From NCBI GenBank assembly GCA_000433035.1, contig FR890807.1, forward strand, positions 1 to 14,959: 14,959 bases of DNA, in the 5' to 3' direction. Below, one piece after another: positions 13,310-14,959 of the stretch. Both the position numbers and the translations under genes were made by a program. Every line of letters starts with the position of its first letter. The stretch's first letter is position 1. This DNA is from Staphylococcus sp. CAG:324. GTDB taxonomy: Bacteria; Bacillota_I; Bacilli_A; ML615J-28; CAG-313. The notes under the pieces are model-generated. The model searched no databases, was not told the origin of the DNA, and saw only the letters and a list, made by a program, of their open reading frames with translations.

Positions 13310-14761
13310 ATGGCTTTACCGACTAGTTTAAAGAATATATTAGATAATTCAATTGTTGAACAAGCAAGAGTTGAATATAAAAGTGATTGGAATCCACAAT
13401 CAATTTTACATACTATTTGTGCTTTTGCAAATGATATTGATAACTTTTCAGGTGGATATATAATAATAGGAATTGAAGAAAAAGATGGTATTCCTATTCG
13501 CCCAATTAAAGGTTTAGAATTGAATAAAATTGATTTAATACAAAAGGAAATATTAGAGTATTGTCATAAATGTATTGAGCCTAAATACGTTCCTCTTATA
13601 GATGTACAAACAATCGATGAGAAAAAATGCATAGTTGTTTGGTGCTACTCTGGACTAGATAGACCATATAAATGTTTAGATGATGTTTATGTTAAAGAAT
13701 CAAAAAATAAATCTTATTTTATTAGAAAAGGTTCTTCATCTATAAAAGCTACTACACAGGCAGAGAAAGAATTATTTTCATTGAGTGGGATAATACCTTA
13801 CGATGATAGAATTAATTATAATACATCATTGAATGATTTAAATATAAATTTAATAAGAAAATATTTATTTGATATAAATAGTAATTTATTATCTTTATCT
13901 GAAAGTATGTCATTAGAAGAATTGTGTGAAAATTTACAAATAACATCTGGTCCTAAAGAGGCTATTCATCCACGAAATGTGGGCTTATTATTTTTCTCAT
14001 ATAATCCTGAAAAATATATACCTTATTCATATATAGATTTAACAATCATTTATGATCCAACAGGCGAAGGAATGATTGAAAAACAATTTAAAGGTCCTAT
14101 AAATATTCAATATTTTGATGTAATGCAGTTTATTAAAAATAATATAATAGAAGAAAAAATATTTAAAATATCTGGACAAATGGAAGCAAAAAGATATTTT
14201 AATTATCCGTATGAATCGATTGAAGAACTAGTAGGAAATGCATTATTACATAAAAATTATCAATACCATGAACCTATTAGTATAAGAATAACAAAAGAAA
14301 CTTTTGAAATCACAAGTATTCCAGGATTTGATAGTAGTATAAATGAAAAAGATATTTTAACTTTCTCACCTAAAACAAGAAAATATCGAAATAGAAGAAT
14401 TGCTGAATTTATGAAAGAATTACATATAGCTGAAGCTAAAAACACTGGCTATCCGACCATTATAAAGTATTTAAAGCAAAACGAATCTTCTATGCCTATA
14501 ATAGAAATGGATGGAGAGAGAAGTTATGTTACTGTAATTATACCAATTAACAAATACTTTATGGAACCTTCTTTAGATAATGAAGAATTATCTTTGAAGG
14601 AAAGAATAATTAATTTGCTACAAGAAAGAGCTATGAAAATATCCGAAATATCTAAATCTTTAGGATATAAGCAAGTATCAGGAACTTTAAAGAAAACAAT
14701 AAAAGAGCTTTTAGAAGAAAATAAAATAAAAGTAAAAGATAGAATTTATTATTTGAACTAA
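13310..14761 (+). CDS. AlbA_2/Schlafen-type ATP-binding protein with winged helix
   Basis: A 483-residue cytoplasmic protein. Residues about 15-135 are an AlbA_2 (Schlafen AlbA_2, divergent AAA) domain: VEYKSDWN with Glu22 and Lys24, ICAFAND, and GGYIIIGIEE are its hallmarks. Residues about 300-400 resemble the C-terminal ATPase-like region of this family (EELVGNALLHKNY, then ISIRITKETFEITSIPGF, then NTGYPTI). The last 55 residues read as a winged helix (LKERIINLLQERAMKISEIS, ending in KVKDRIYYLN). Proteins of this layout are usually labelled ATP-binding or putative DNA-binding transcriptional regulators. Some members accompany mobile elements or defence islands, and Schlafen-related domains can act on RNA. 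Specific activity here is unknown. It is divergent from the resolvase and preceded by tandem repeats that could be its own binding sites. Confidence 0.88.
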   Translation: MALPTSLKNILDNSIVEQARVEYKSDWNPQSILHTICAFANDIDNFSGGYIIIGIEEKDGIPIRPIKGLELNKIDLIQKEILEYCHKCIEPKYVPLIDVQTIDEKKCIVVWCYSGLDRPYKCLDDVYVKESKNKSYFIRKGSSSIKATTQAEKELFSLSGIIPYDDRINYNTSLNDLNINLIRKYLFDINSNLLSLSESMSLEELCENLQITSGPKEAIHPRNVGLLFFSYNPEKYIPYSYIDLTIIYDPTGEGMIEKQFKGPINIQYFDVMQFIKNNIIEEKIFKISGQMEAKRYFNYPYESIEELVGNALLHKNYQYHEPISIRITKETFEITSIPGFDSSINEKDILTFSPKTRKYRNRRIAEFMKELHIAEAKNTGYPTIIKYLKQNESSMPIIEMDGERSYVTVIIPINKYFMEPSLDNEELSLKERIINLLQERAMKISEISKSLGYKQVSGTLKKTIKELLEENKIKVKDRIYYLN

Positions 14762-14777
14762 TCCTGCTTTTAATTAT

Positions 14778-14917
14778 ATATGAAACATTTACAACGGAAA
14801 CCATTAAGCGTGCAACTTTTATAATTGAAACTATCAAATATGAAACATTACGCAGTATACACACATTAAAGTACTATGAAAAGTCTTCTACTATGAAGTG
14901 AACCCCATTTAGTTCAC
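14778..14917 (+). repeat. Dispersed intergenic repeat, copy 3, with flanking half-copy and hairpin
   Basis: The segment 14833-14890 repeats 2136-2191 block by block (ATCAAA, TGAAACATT, TATACACACATTAAAGTA, AAGTCTTCTA). A partial copy, ATATGAAACATT, occurs 60 bp earlier at 14778. After the repeat, GTGAAC and GTTCAC (14898-14903, 14912-14917) can form a six-base hairpin without a T tract. No gene was seen from 14762 to the window end at 14959. Confidence 0.65.
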
Positions 14918-14959
14918 AGATAAAATAAGTCTTATGTCTAAATAAAAGGAAGAGATTAT

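Noticed and set aside
12437..14761. Insertion sequence or transposon formed by the resolvase and AlbA_2 genes
   Set aside because: No transposase and no terminal inverted repeats with target duplication were found around the pair.
1..14959. Use of TGA as a tryptophan codon (Mycoplasma-type code)
   Set aside because: Trp codons seen in the long YD-repeat and other genes are TGG, and the genes read through without in-frame TGA, so the standard bacterial code is sufficient.

Overview
The window is very AT-rich DNA. Almost all genes lie on the plus strand, most have strong AGGAGG-type ribosome binding sites, and the tRNA genes carry an encoded CCA. Promoters are close to the TTGACA/TATAAT consensus. 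The protein families (XRE/TPR regulator, WapA-like YD-repeat protein, Firmicutes-phage sigma-like and DUF2800 proteins, lipoprotein) point to a low-GC Bacillota relative, possibly near the Erysipelotrichia/Mollicutes. TGA is not obviously read as Trp. This placement is inference.

Layout. 1-390: a tRNA cluster (3' end of an Asp-like tRNA, then Arg-ACG, Pro-TGG, Gly-TCC) ending in a hairpin terminator. 391-808: repeat-rich intergenic DNA with an array of tRNA T-arm-like motifs on the minus strand. 809-1870: an XRE-type regulator with a TPR-like C-terminus, with near-identical 37-bp direct repeats on either side. 1871-2882: about 1 kb of terminators, dispersed repeats, a second T-arm-like array, a possible 32-codon ORF, and a promoter-leader-terminator-small ORF arrangement in front of the largest gene. 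2883-9689: a 2058-residue secreted YD/RHS polymorphic-toxin-like protein, followed 12 bp later by a candidate immunity gene. 9690-11089: terminators and a three-gene prophage remnant (sigma-like protein, a 73-residue protein, a truncated DUF2800 gene). 11090-12402: a third small pair of T-arm-like motifs, then a lipoprotein gene with its own promoter and terminator. 12437-14761: a divergent pair, a serine resolvase (minus) and an AlbA_2/Schlafen-type ATP-binding protein (plus), separated by an AT-rich regulatory region with a palindrome, a DnaA-box match and tandem repeats. 14762-14959: another copy of an intergenic repeat seen twice near the left end.

The region reads as an accessory island beside a tRNA cluster, built from small transcription units (regulator; toxin plus immunity; phage remnant; lipoprotein; recombinase plus AlbA_2 protein). 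The unit boundaries often carry the same non-coding parts: T-arm-like 22-24 bp repeats on the minus strand, a dispersed repeat containing TGAAACATT and AAGTCTTCT, and hairpin terminators. The truncation of the DUF2800 gene exactly where a T-arm-like motif begins suggests these repeats mark rearrangement junctions. Whether they are a cassette or recombination system is a hypothesis. All family names come from reading the translations, not from database searches.
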